This document shows, piece after piece, positions 40,981 to 49,141 of a stretch of DNA of 64,000 bases. Origin of the DNA: Planctomycetota bacterium (GTDB lineage: Bacteria > Planctomycetota > Planctomycetia > Pirellulales > Pirellulaceae); assembly GCA_014381825.1 (NCBI GenBank), contig JACNKX010000206.1, positions 1 through 64,000 of the forward strand, read 5' to 3'. Both the position numbers and the translations under genes were made by a program. The notes beneath the pieces were generated by a model. The model was not told the origin of the DNA. It made no database searches and was given only the letters and a program-made list of their open reading frames with translations. The stretch's first letter is position 1. The number at the start of each line of letters is the position of its first letter.

Positions 40981-41035
40981 TTTGCACTAGTTTGCACTAG
41001 TTTGCACTAGTTTGCACTAGTTTGCACTAGTTTGC
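40981..41035 (+). repeat. Five and a half tandem copies of TTTGCACTAG
   Basis: Five exact 10-base copies run from 40,981 to 41,030, then TTTGC. One copy per helical turn puts each on the same face of DNA. It lies between two regulatory genes of the element and upstream of the excisionase-like gene, a good place for an operator or iterons. Confidence 0.9.
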
Positions 41036-41071
41036 GCGCAACTGCACTGCGGGGCCTAAGTCGCCATTTTC

Positions 41072-41302
41072 ATGCCGAAAAAGGGCGATATGTTCGGGGG
41101 CATGGCCCAACTAAATCACCTGCTCACGAATCATGCTGCTGCCCACATTCTAGGGCTGACGGATCGGCAGCTAAAAGCGCTGGTGCGATCGTCTGACGTC
41201 CCTCGTGTCGAGCTTCCCAATGGCGAAACACGATTCGTGGAGCAGGATTTGTGGACGTGGATCGAAGCCCACAAACAGCGAGCGGGAGGCGCCGTGTCAT
41301 GA
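41072..41302 (+). CDS. Small HTH protein (excisionase/MerR-like)
   Basis: The product is up to 76 residues: AAHILGLTDRQLKALVRSSD then VPRVELPNGETRFVEQDLWT forms a winged-helix of the Xis/MerR kind. Starts at 41,072, 41,090 or 41,102 are possible; the later two have better ribosome sites (AAGGG, GGGGG). Its stop overlaps the next gene's ATG (ATGA). It probably directs excision or represses the element, binding near the 10-bp repeats. Confidence 0.7.
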   Translation: MPKKGDMFGGMAQLNHLLTNHAAAHILGLTDRQLKALVRSSDVPRVELPNGETRFVEQDLWTWIEAHKQRAGGAVS

Positions 41303-41502
41303 CCACGACTACCCGCACCCCCGGAGTTATTCGCGAGAGCGAGAGCTATACAGTTGCCGAGTTTCGGCGGCGCGCTGGTCTAGGCGATTTTGCGTTTCGC
41401 GAAGTTCGACGGGCGGGACTGCGGATCATCGCAATCGGCAAAAAACGCTACGTGTTGGGCAAAGACTGGCTCGAATTCTTGAACGATCACGCGGAAACCT
41501 AA
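41299..41502 (+). CDS. Second small HTH protein (excisionase-like)
   Basis: The 67-residue product, MTTTTRTPGVIRESESYTVA then EFRRRAGLGDFAFREVRRAG, ends RIIAIGKKRYVLGKDWLEFL, the helix-turn-helix plus wing found in small phage and island excisionases. The ATGA overlap with the previous gene couples translation. Having two tandem HTH genes before a primase is usual in satellite-like elements. Confidence 0.7.
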   Translation: MTTTTRTPGVIRESESYTVAEFRRRAGLGDFAFREVRRAGLRIIAIGKKRYVLGKDWLEFLNDHAET

Positions 41503-41561
41503 CCCCGAGAAACGGCAAACGAGTCTACCCCACCAAGAGCGGCTCGTCGCCAAAAACCAAA

Positions 41562-44288
41562 ATGTCCCACCAGCATACTAAATCAAAAACGATGCAGCGT
41601 ACAGCGAGCGTTGCGACGCCCGAGAACCGGCTCGACAAGGACGCCATCAAACAGGCCGCGAGTGGACGATGGTCGGAGATACTTTCCAACCTTGCCGGTA
41701 TCTCGGCGGACGTGCTGGACGGAAAGCACCACCCCTGCCCAAAGTGCGATGGCGACGATCGCTTTCGCATGATCGATGAAGATGCAGGCGCGCTCTTTTG
41801 CAACCAGTGCTTCAGCACGGGCAATGGTGATGGCATCGCGGCGTTGGGATGGCTTACCGGCTGGGACTTTCCGACCACGTTACGCGAGGTCGCCGCCTAC
41901 CTGGGTGTGGCTGAAGCCAACGGCACGGAACGCGGCGACCCGCTCGACAAGCTGGCTCGGATGAAGCGGGTGTCCGTCGAGTCACTCGTTGCTTATGGAG
42001 CGAAGATCAACAAACAAGCCGTGGTCTTCCCGGCATACGACGAAATGGGACAGCAATGTACGACATTCAAGATTATCCCGACCAGCAACATCGAAAAACT
42101 GCGCAAGGGCGTGTTCGAGAAAGATAAGCCCGCGGGATTGTTTCTTCCGCATGAACAAGGTGCGCCACGATTGCCGAAACCGGGCAAATTGTGGATTGCG
42201 GTCGAAGGGCTCAAGGATGCGGCCGCGTTAAGTGAATTGGAATTTCTTGCGGTCGGTCTCAATACAAATCAACTCGCGGCGAAGTTCGTTCGGCTGTTCC
42301 GTGAAGTTCGGATGCTTGTTATCCCGGATCGCGATACGAAAGGAATCGACGGTGCCGAAAACACGGCGCGACGGCTTTACGGAGCGGCTGAGTCCATCCG
42401 CATCGGTCACCTACCGTCCGCGATCAAACCCAAGAACGGCGACGACGTTCGCGACATATTGGCAACGAAGGATGGCGAGCAACTTGTTCGTCAAACGATC
42501 GACGATGCTCGTGAGTGGAGACCTCCGACGGATAATTCGGAATTGCCCAAGGTTGCGCTCCCAGGGGGCGATGATAAAGTTTGCACAACTAGCGCCGAGC
42601 TAGGTCGGTTGATGACGGAATCCGGTCGATACTTCGCACGCGGTGGAGCGCTGTGTCGATTGGACACAGACGACCACGGTGCGTCTGTCTTGACGCAACT
42701 CAAACCTGCCAGCTTGCCCGCAGCGTTTGAGGGCGTCGCGAAGTTAGTTAAACGCTCGACGGACGGAGAAGGCGGCATCGTCGAATCCCCGACAACTTGC
42801 AGTGAAAGCACGGCACGCCTGATCCTTCACTCGGAACCGTTCATTGCGGAGCTGCCTCCGATCCGCGTCCTAACACAATGTCCAGTGTTGATTGAACGCG
42901 ATGGTGAACTGATCGAGGTGTCCGAATACGACCGTGAAAGTGGGGTTATGGCTGGAGGTTGGAGCGCCGAGGATGTTTCTCTGGAAGACGCCCGAAGACT
43001 GTTAGCTGAGTTGCTACAGGATTTTCGGTTTGCGAGCGCTTCTGATGCGTCCCGCGCGGCAGCGGCTTTTATTACTCCAGCGCTCGTGTTTGGCGGGCTG
43101 TTGGGCGGTCGCCCGCCGATCGACCTTGGTGAAGCTGACTTCAGTCAGAGCGGCAAGGGTTTTCGTAACAAGCTGACAACCGCGATCTACGGTCATTCGC
43201 CGCGAACGGTCACGCAACGCCGCGACAGGGGCGTCGGTAGCCTGGAGGAAAGTTTCGACACGGTGCTAATAAAGGGCGCTTCCTTCATTTCTCTCGACAA
43301 TATGCGAGGGAAGATCGATTCACCGTCCATCGAAAGTTTCATGACGGAGGACCATTATCAAGCGCGTATGCCTTTCATGGCTCCCGTGGACATAGATCCT
43401 CGGCGTATTGTCGTCATGATGACATCGAATCGCGCCGAGATCACGATCGACCTTGCCAACCGCTCCAGTTGCACCCTCATCTTGAAGCAAGCAGACGGCT
43501 ACAAGTTTGCGGAATATCAAATCGGAGACATTCTCGACCACGTTCAACGACATCGAGCCCGCTACCTGGGAGCAGTCTTTGCCATCATTCGCGAATGGCA
43601 CTCGAAGGGTAAACCACAGACGGATGAAACGCGCCACGACTTCCGCAAATGGGCGAGGACGTTGGATTGGATTGTCCAGGAGGTGCTTGGATTCGCTCCA
43701 CTTCTGGACGGTCACCGGATGACACAAGAGCGGATGTGTAGCCCCGCATTAAGTTGGCTGCGGGAAGTCGCTTTGTTGGTTCGACAGGCGAAGATGCTTG
43801 GGAAGTGGATGCGACCTTACGAAATCCTGGACCTACTTGAGGATCACTCTGCCGTCGAGATGCCCGGCTTGAAGGACGACGGAGACGACCTGTCAGACGA
43901 GAAAGTTCGGCAGCGAATCCTGCAAGCAATCGGCCGGCGGTTGAAGCAGTGTTTCAAGGACAAAGACCAGATCAGCATCGACGCGATCGACATTGAACGG
44001 CACGATGGCCAAGACGAACAATATCGAAAATACCACGAGTACAGGTTCTCGGAAATCGACCGCGAGAACGCGGACTCCGACAAACCCCGCTATGACCCCG
44101 CTATACCCGCAAGGAAATCATTTTTTTCAATTCAGGCTGATTCAACTGATACACACAATATAAATATTGTGGACCCCAGCGGGTATAGCGGGTATAGCGG
44201 GTATAGCGGGGTGGATTCTGCAGACGATAACTTGCCAGTCGAACCCGATGACATTCTTCCTGACGGTCGGGAGGTTTACACGATATGA
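41562..44288 (+). CDS. Primase-helicase-like replication protein of the satellite element
   Basis: The protein (908 residues) begins with a P4-alpha-like zinc finger (HPCPKCDGDDRFRM, then LFCNQCFSTGNGDGIAALGW), followed by a Toprim domain (KLWIAVEGLKDAAALSELEF, VRMLVIPDRDTKGIDGAENT). The C-terminal half looks like a degenerate helicase (FSQSGKGFRNKLTTAIYG as Walker-A-like; FISLDNMRG; IVVMMTSNRAEI as sensor). This is the replication protein type of phage satellites and integrative plasmids. The ATG at 41562 is my choice; upstream text overlaps the HTH genes in another frame. Near its end the gene also carries repeats that may serve as the origin. Confidence 0.8.
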   Translation: MSHQHTKSKTMQRTASVATPENRLDKDAIKQAASGRWSEILSNLAGISADVLDGKHHPCPKCDGDDRFRMIDEDAGALFCNQCFSTGNGDGIAALGWLTGWDFPTTLREVAAYLGVAEANGTERGDPLDKLARMKRVSVESLVAYGAKINKQAVVFPAYDEMGQQCTTFKIIPTSNIEKLRKGVFEKDKPAGLFLPHEQGAPRLPKPGKLWIAVEGLKDAAALSELEFLAVGLNTNQLAAKFVRLFREVRMLVIPDRDTKGIDGAENTARRLYGAAESIRIGHLPSAIKPKNGDDVRDILATKDGEQLVRQTIDDAREWRPPTDNSELPKVALPGGDDKVCTTSAELGRLMTESGRYFARGGALCRLDTDDHGASVLTQLKPASLPAAFEGVAKLVKRSTDGEGGIVESPTTCSESTARLILHSEPFIAELPPIRVLTQCPVLIERDGELIEVSEYDRESGVMAGGWSAEDVSLEDARRLLAELLQDFRFASASDASRAAAAFITPALVFGGLLGGRPPIDLGEADFSQSGKGFRNKLTTAIYGHSPRTVTQRRDRGVGSLEESFDTVLIKGASFISLDNMRGKIDSPSIESFMTEDHYQARMPFMAPVDIDPRRIVVMMTSNRAEITIDLANRSSCTLILKQADGYKFAEYQIGDILDHVQRHRARYLGAVFAIIREWHSKGKPQTDETRHDFRKWARTLDWIVQEVLGFAPLLDGHRMTQERMCSPALSWLREVALLVRQAKMLGKWMRPYEILDLLEDHSAVEMPGLKDDGDDLSDEKVRQRILQAIGRRLKQCFKDKDQISIDAIDIERHDGQDEQYRKYHEYRFSEIDRENADSDKPRYDPAIPARKSFFSIQADSTDTHNINIVDPSGYSGYSGYSGVDSADDNLPVEPDDILPDGREVYTI
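44084..44212 (+). repeat. Candidate replication origin inside the primase 3' end
   Basis: A left arm has two copies of ACCCCGCTAT (44,084 and 44,095) then ACCCGC. A right arm (44,179-44,212) has three tandem copies of GCGGGTATAG plus GCGGGGT, which is the reverse complement of the left arm. Between them is a T-rich run and a perfect palindrome CACAATAT-AA-ATATTGTG (44,154-44,171). Inverted iterons around an AT-rich palindrome are the classic build of a replication origin. In protein the right arm reads SGYSGYSGYSG. Confidence 0.6.
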
Positions 44289-44731
44289 ACGTCTCTGACT
44301 TGGTTGCGAGCCTCAATTCCGAGGGATTGGTTTTGGCAGTCTCTGGTCGCGACCTACGGGTGCTGGCGCGTCCCGGCGTGGTTTCTGCCGATAAGCTGGA
44401 TCAAGTTCGACAGCACAAGCTGGCGATCGTCGCTTACCTAAATGATCAAGACTCTGCGACAACGTACGAGGCGTCAGGCGATGACAGTCGAACTTCCCCC
44501 AAAACCGCCTCCAAGGTTCCTATCTGTCCAAATTCGGACACTGTCAATTGGGACTTACCTCCGACCACGAAACGGCTCAACGGTTGCGGATTCCCGTCGC
44601 GTGCGACCAAGCAGCCACCCGCGTGCATCTTGGCGGATCCCGTTGTCGTCTGTCCGCGATGCAACCAAAGTCGCGTGTTGCCGGAATTGACGACGATGAC
44701 AGGCGGACTTTGCTGGGGGTGTCACTTATGA
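44285..44731 (+). CDS. TubC-docking-domain-like small protein of the element
   Basis: The first 55 residues (MNVSDLVASLNSEGLVLAVS then GRDLRVLARPGVVSADKLDQ) resemble the TubC N-terminal docking domain that often follows phage primases. The rest holds two CxxC pairs (VVCPRCNQSR and LCWGCHL), a zinc-ribbon. The start overlaps the primase stop (ATGA). The product (148 residues) probably assists replication of the element. Confidence 0.65.
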   Translation: MNVSDLVASLNSEGLVLAVSGRDLRVLARPGVVSADKLDQVRQHKLAIVAYLNDQDSATTYEASGDDSRTSPKTASKVPICPNSDTVNWDLPPTTKRLNGCGFPSRATKQPPACILADPVVVCPRCNQSRVLPELTTMTGGLCWGCHL

Positions 44732-44830
44732 AACCGTCCATCATGTCCGACCGACTCGCCGAGACTCGAACGGCTGGCGTGTGCCAGCAGCCAAACCGCC
44801 AAAACAATATTCCGAAAACATTCGACAGCA

Positions 44831-44868
44831 CTTGGCGGCTTCGCTATATTCAAAAGCGAACCGCCAAG
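44831..44868. repeat. Long hairpin between the TubC-like gene and the integrase
   Basis: CTTGGCGG-C-TTCGCT pairs with AGCGAA-CCGCCAAG: 14 base pairs, a single bulged C and a 9-base loop. No T-run follows on either side. It may be an attachment-arm or recombination site, or an mRNA structure upstream of the integrase. The remainder of 44,732-45,023 holds no gene I can support. Confidence 0.6.
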
Positions 44869-45023
44869 GTGCGTCAACACCCCAGCGGCTCTAACCAATT
44901 CTGCAACCCTACCGAAGAGGGTCACATCATGGCTGCTTGCCATTCTAACGCCGATCGCACGTTGCGAAATCCGCGTTCTCTTTGCCGGGTTGTATTCACT
45001 CAATCCCCGGAAAGGGACACCCA

Positions 45024-46292
45024 ATGGACGAAATCAAGGTCAAAGTAACGAAACACGGGACCAGAAAGTATCTGGTAATGTACTACGACGATCCGATCAC
45101 CGGCACACGTGAACAGCGATCGACCAAGCAATCGAAACGACGTGAAGCCGACCGCGAAGCCGCAAAGTGGGAAGCTGAGTTACGTGAAGGCCGCTACAAG
45201 AGAGCGAGCATGATGACGTGGGCAGAGTTTCGAGAGCGGTACGAGGACGAGTGGCTGGTCAAGAAGTCTCTCAAAATGCAATCAGCGACGTCGGCTGCGT
45301 TCAATCACTTTGAAAAACTTGTTGGCGTTGAGCGATTGGCGAATGTGAAAACTGAGGCAATCAGCCGTTATCAAGTCGAACTGAGGAAGACAGGCATCAA
45401 GGAGACTTCGATTGCATGCTATCTGCGACACTTGCGTACCGCGTTGAATTGGGCCGTTCGGAAAGGGCTACTTCGCGAGCTACCTGACATCGACATTCCA
45501 AAGCAGATGACCGGCGTGAAGCTGATGCGTGGACGTCCAATCACGGCAGAGGAATTCGATCGAATGTTAATGAAGATCGAAGACGGCTTGCGAGTCGCCT
45601 TCAAACCGAGGGGAAAGCAACGCCCCCGTAAACGAAAGGCGAGCGAAGCAATGCTGCGATCGGCGAGAGAACAGCAGCAAGCCCGAATAGACATCGCGGC
45701 CCCAGTCTGGCATCACTATCTGAACGGCTTGTGGCTGTCCGGATTGCGGCTTGAGGAATCAGTTGCCTTGTCATGGGATCAAGACGAGCCGTTCTGCATC
45801 GATCTCACTGGAAGGCATCCTCGCTTCAGAATCTACGCTGAAGCTCAGAAGGGGCGTCGAGATCAATTCCTACCGATGACACCTGACTTCGCCGAGTTCA
45901 TCCTGCAAACGCCCGTAGATGAGCGACATGGCTCGGTTTTCAAGCTCGGCAAGGAACCCAACGTCGTGAGCCGCGTAGTATCCGCGATCGGCAAGACGGC
46001 AGGTGTCATCGTGAACAAGGCTGATGGCAAGTTCGCCAGTGCCCACGACCTCCGCAGGGCCTTTGGCACCCGATGGTCATTCAAGGTGAAGCCCGCGACG
46101 TTGAAGTTGCTCATGCGTCACCAGCAGATCGAAACGACGATGCGATACTATGTCGACCAGGATGCTGATGACGTGGCGGACCAGCTATGGAAGCTGCACG
46201 GAGTTGGCACTTCTGTTGGCACTAGCCCAAATCGCCAAGCAGATGGCGCAGAAGAAAAGCCGCAAGTCCTTACCAGAGCGCGGCTTTCGTAG
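45024..46292 (+). CDS. int: Tyrosine recombinase (integrase) next to tRNA-Lys
   Basis: The 422-residue integrase starts MDEIKVKVTKHGTRKYLVMYYDD after a GGAAAGGG box. The catalytic residues are visible: R in LSGLRLEESVALSWD, HDLRRAFGTRW (HxxR), H in LLMRHQQIETTMRYY, and the Tyr in that MRYYVD. The N-terminal AP2-like arm-binding domain and core-binding helices are present. Its stop codon lies one base before the 3' end of tRNA-Lys, so the tRNA is the attachment site. It is intact, unlike the integrase remnant at 39.6 kb. Confidence 0.93.
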   Translation: MDEIKVKVTKHGTRKYLVMYYDDPITGTREQRSTKQSKRREADREAAKWEAELREGRYKRASMMTWAEFRERYEDEWLVKKSLKMQSATSAAFNHFEKLVGVERLANVKTEAISRYQVELRKTGIKETSIACYLRHLRTALNWAVRKGLLRELPDIDIPKQMTGVKLMRGRPITAEEFDRMLMKIEDGLRVAFKPRGKQRPRKRKASEAMLRSAREQQQARIDIAAPVWHHYLNGLWLSGLRLEESVALSWDQDEPFCIDLTGRHPRFRIYAEAQKGRRDQFLPMTPDFAEFILQTPVDERHGSVFKLGKEPNVVSRVVSAIGKTAGVIVNKADGKFASAHDLRRAFGTRWSFKVKPATLKLLMRHQQIETTMRYYVDQDADDVADQLWKLHGVGTSVGTSPNRQADGAEEKPQVLTRARLS

Positions 46293-46365
46293 TGCCCCCA
46301 CTAGGAATCGAACCTAGAACCTATTGATTAAGAGTCAATTGCTCTGCCAATTGAGCTATAGGGGC
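46293..46365 (-). tRNA. tRNA-Lys (anticodon CTT)
   Basis: 73 bases fold fully: the acceptor GCCCCTA pairs with TGGGGGC plus discriminator A; D arm GCTC...GAGC; anticodon stem ATTGA/TCAAT around loop CTCTTAA (anticodon CTT, Lys); T arm CTAGG-TTCGATT-CCTAG. CCA is not encoded. It borders the integrase at its 3' end, and its 5' half is repeated at 49,357-49,399. Confidence 0.95.
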
Positions 46366-46515
46366 TAAGGGCGATATTCTAGCATCGCACTGGTTCGCAT
46401 CAAGCCGTCCCCCGGCGCTTAAAGTCGCCAGTGGTAGGATGTTTGGGTCGTCGCCACAGTCGGCTAAGTTTGCCTGAGGGAGTCCTGGAAAACACGCTCA
46501 GTTGGAAGCAAACGG

Positions 46516-47301
46516 TTGAGATTCCATACCGTCTCCGGTGAGGTTGAAGAGTTGAAAGGCGGCGAATGGAAACCAGTGCCGTTGGCTAGCGTACCGGCCA
46601 AATTACTCAGCGAGATGGAATCCATGGGTGTCTTGATGTTGGAGAAGTTTGGTACGAGGTCTGTGCGCACGCGAATTGGTGGTGAGGAAATAAGATTCAA
46701 TTCAATGACGGGTCAAGTGCTGCAGAAGAAAAACGGGGAGTGGGAATTCGCTGATGGACGCAAAGTTCCTGCTGTGCTGCGGAGTAGGATGCAAGACATG
46801 GGCCTCATCTATGTGTTCAAAGAATCGAGCAGTTCTACTTGGCGTTTTGCATACGTCGACAACGTCCTTTGGACATTTGACCTCGGTGCAGGAACTGTGT
46901 TCAAGTCGAACAAGAGGGAGTGGCTGAGTCCCAAGGAAACGGACATACCTGCGATTCTTCGTAAGCGAATGAAAGCAATGTCTATTGTGCCAAAAGTACA
47001 ATGTCCGGAATGTGCTGGCAGGGGACTCGGTAATCAACTGGTGAATTGTCCGGAGTGCGACGGTTTCGGACGATTTCGTTGTAGCTATACGAATCCAATC
47101 AAAGGGATATTTGGACAAGTCACCACAGCCCAAGTGTGCGAAGGAGGCAGGCTTATCAGAGGCGAGCCAGGTCTTGGCCGAGTGGATGATGGAGCATGTC
47201 CGGTCTGCAACGGCAATGGCGATACGTCTTGCTTCAGGTGCCGAGGTCGAGGGGAAGTGCGTGTCTGCAAGAAGTGTTTAGGATCGGGGACCGCGCCGTA
47301 A
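46516..47301 (+). CDS. Protein with three N-terminal repeats and DnaJ-like zinc clusters
   Basis: The 261-residue protein starts with a TTG codon. The first 165 residues hold three copies of a roughly 50-residue unit, each with an FxxxxGxV strand, a W, and VPA-LR-RM--MG (for example KVPAVLRSRMQDMGLIYVF and DIPAILRKRMKAMSIV). The rest is a DnaJ-central-domain-like CxxCxGxG region: CPECAGRG, CPECDGFGRF, CPVCNGNG, CFRCRGRG, CKKCLGSG. Such regions bind zinc and unfolded or redox-sensitive proteins. It lies alone on the plus strand of the 3-kb island and is not recognised as a known gene. Confidence 0.6.
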   Translation: MRFHTVSGEVEELKGGEWKPVPLASVPAKLLSEMESMGVLMLEKFGTRSVRTRIGGEEIRFNSMTGQVLQKKNGEWEFADGRKVPAVLRSRMQDMGLIYVFKESSSSTWRFAYVDNVLWTFDLGAGTVFKSNKREWLSPKETDIPAILRKRMKAMSIVPKVQCPECAGRGLGNQLVNCPECDGFGRFRCSYTNPIKGIFGQVTTAQVCEGGRLIRGEPGLGRVDDGACPVCNGNGDTSCFRCRGRGEVRVCKKCLGSGTAP

Positions 47302-47502
47302 CGTCTGCCTCTACGTGCGCCGGTGGGCTCAACCGACGTTGTCTGGCCAATGTCGTTACGCGCTCATGACGGTGTGCCGTGAAAGGCGTGTGATTCTATC
47401 GAGTGCGAATCCCGCCCGGTAACTTGTCGGTCCAACCGGAGGCACCTGGAACGCTTCAAGGAGGTAACGATTTGGACAGAAGCACTCTTGGAGAAGGCTC
47501 CT

Positions 47503-47640
47503 TTAAGGGCTCGCATGCAGTGCCGACTTCAGCAGCGCGAGAACATCGCGTTTGGTATCGGCTGAGACGTTCGGCCATGCGTCGATGATCGCTTGCAGAT
47601 CAGGGTCGATAGGAGTGTTTTCGGTTTCAACTGCTGCGCC
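47503..47640 (-). pseudogene. Gene-tail remnant, paralogous to the one at 49.2 kb
   Basis: A start-less frame reads AAVETENTPIDPDLQAIIDA then WPNVSADTKRDVLALLKSAL and stop. The tail at 49,142-49,310 reads AAVELENATIDPKLQAIIDS then WPALSDDVKASIVAIVRAAG. Tails of this type end tRNA-adjacent integrase genes in planctomycetes. Both may be debris of earlier integrations. Confidence 0.55.
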
Positions 47641-47644
47641 TGTC

Positions 47645-47896
47645 TTAAGAATCGGCAAAGAACTCCCCAGACACCTCCTTGATGACGCGGTATCCGACTA
47701 TTTCATTTGGGATGGTGGCTGTCTTCAGCGATTGCTCATCACAAAAGAAGACTTTAATACAAGGGGAGTCTTCTATCGATCCAACGCCTAGACCGACCAC
47801 GCCGGGGAACTTCATCCACGAGCGGCTGATATCGTCAACCACTTGTTGAATTGTGTTCCTGTGTTCGTCGGAGGGCTCCATGGTTCTGTGGCACAT
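47645..47896 (-). CDS. Free-standing copy of the protease N-terminal domain
   Basis: The 83-residue product contains FPGVVGLGVGSIEDSPCIKV then IPNEIVGYRVIKEVSGEF. The protease encoded just upstream has, in its own N-terminal domain, IQGVTATGIGSDNQGQAIIK then FNGVDVVTEVSGVIEAF. The pattern GV-x-G-x-G, a conserved Gly, IKV(F/Y), (I/F)-x-G-x-x-V and VSG matches over about 55 residues, so the domains look homologous. It has no signal peptide. Its start overlaps or abuts the protease stop region (start 47,896, protease end 47,916). It could be an inhibitor, a chaperone-like prodomain acting in trans, or a substrate sensor. Confidence 0.65.
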   Translation of the reverse strand: MCHRTMEPSDEHRNTIQQVVDDISRSWMKFPGVVGLGVGSIEDSPCIKVFFCDEQSLKTATIPNEIVGYRVIKEVSGEFFADS

Positions 47897-47915
47897 GATG
47901 ACAGCCGATTGAACA

Positions 47916-49013
47916 TCATTGGCCGTCGTCAATCTCTGCAATGACGTTGCTGCCCACGTTGCTAAACGCATCCAGGACCGACCTGATGCGGTTGGCAATT
48001 GTTACTCTCTTGTTCCCAGCGAAGAGTAGCCCAACCGGGTATTTGCTCGGGTCGGATACAATAAGCGACCCAGAATCACCACCATCGGAGAATTTTCCCT
48101 TACTTCCCTTGATGATGATTTGATCTACGAACAAGCCAATTCCAGTTGAGTATTGGACTCTTACGGTGGCGTTGATTGCATCTACAGCTCCGCGAGTGTG
48201 GCGAGTCGTCCTGCCGTACTTTTGCAACTTCAGACCAACGAATGCCTCTAAAGGCTCAACCTGCGGTACACCGTACCCTTCTGGCGGCGTCGCAACTCCA
48301 GTTTCCCCGATCGTTGTAATCGCGATTGCAGCGTCAACGACGTTGTGGGAAGAATCGTCGAGTATTAACGGAACGTAGTCGAAGAGTAGACCGATCGAGT
48401 CCTCAGGACTCGTGCCACCGTCGAAAGGGCCCGGTTGCAATATGAGCGTGTCGACAGGAATGCCGAAGTTCTCATCAGCAAGGACATGATTGTTGCTGAG
48501 AATGAAATGTTCGACGGTTGGTTGTTCCTGTGAGAAATCGGTGATTGTGATGCGGCACCCGAGAGTACCTGCCGTAATACTGGGGCTCCCGACAGACACA
48601 CCGATTGGAACGGGCCGCGCTAGCCGAGTAGTTGGATCAACTTCCCCGCCGCCGCCATCTCCGGGCTTACCCTTCCCGCCACCGTTACCACCTTTGGGGA
48701 ACGCCTCGATGACGCCAGAGACTTCGGTCACAACATCCACGCCATTAAACTTGGCGGCTATTCCGCGTACGCCTGGTCGCGTTGTGTACACCTTGATGAT
48801 GGCCTGGCCCTGATTGTCGCTACCGATTCCGGTGGCAGTAACTCCTTGGATTCGGAACAGGGCAGGGTTGTTCTGTTGTTGAGCCTGTATGGCACGGTTA
48901 ATTCCACGCAACTGTGCGTGCAAATCAGCAGCTAAGATGCTGAACAGAACTAAGAACGTGCCTAACAGAGCCCCTTGCTTCCACCGCATGCCCGTGCTCT
49001 TACCTGTTGTCAC
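47916..49013 (-). CDS. Secreted trypsin-like serine protease
   Basis: The 365-residue protein has a signal peptide (ALLGTFLVLFSILAADLHAQ), an N-terminal domain of the GVxGxGxG type (residues about 52-105), a Gly-rich linker (GGNGGGKGKPGDGGGGE), and a trypsin-like domain: His in FILSNNHVLAD (H176), Asp in HNVVDAAIAI (D227), Ser in GGDSGSLIVS (S314). All three catalytic residues are present. It belongs to the bacterial Nal1/trypsin-like group. The GTG start at 49013 follows AAGGAGAAAG. The adjacent small gene repeats its N-terminal domain, and both lie in a 3-kb island bracketed by the tRNA-Lys duplication. Confidence 0.82.
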   Translation of the reverse strand: MTTGKSTGMRWKQGALLGTFLVLFSILAADLHAQLRGINRAIQAQQQNNPALFRIQGVTATGIGSDNQGQAIIKVYTTRPGVRGIAAKFNGVDVVTEVSGVIEAFPKGGNGGGKGKPGDGGGGEVDPTTRLARPVPIGVSVGSPSITAGTLGCRITITDFSQEQPTVEHFILSNNHVLADENFGIPVDTLILQPGPFDGGTSPEDSIGLLFDYVPLILDDSSHNVVDAAIAITTIGETGVATPPEGYGVPQVEPLEAFVGLKLQKYGRTTRHTRGAVDAINATVRVQYSTGIGLFVDQIIIKGSKGKFSDGGDSGSLIVSDPSKYPVGLLFAGNKRVTIANRIRSVLDAFSNVGSNVIAEIDDGQ

Positions 49014-49141
49014 TCAACTTTCTCCTTGGTTGAAGCTTTGAATTAACGACGTCCAGCACCGATAGTAACACTAAATCTGTCTGAACGCCAAAGGGATCTT
49101 CTTTGGGGGCTGGTCCGTTACTTCCCACCGGCCTTGGTCGG

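Noticed and set aside
44740-44910. tRNA-like sequence on the minus strand upstream of the integrase
   Set aside because: A D-arm-like GAATTGGTTAGAGC is present, but the arms do not pair and no T arm follows; the conspicuous structure there is the hairpin at 44,831-44,868.
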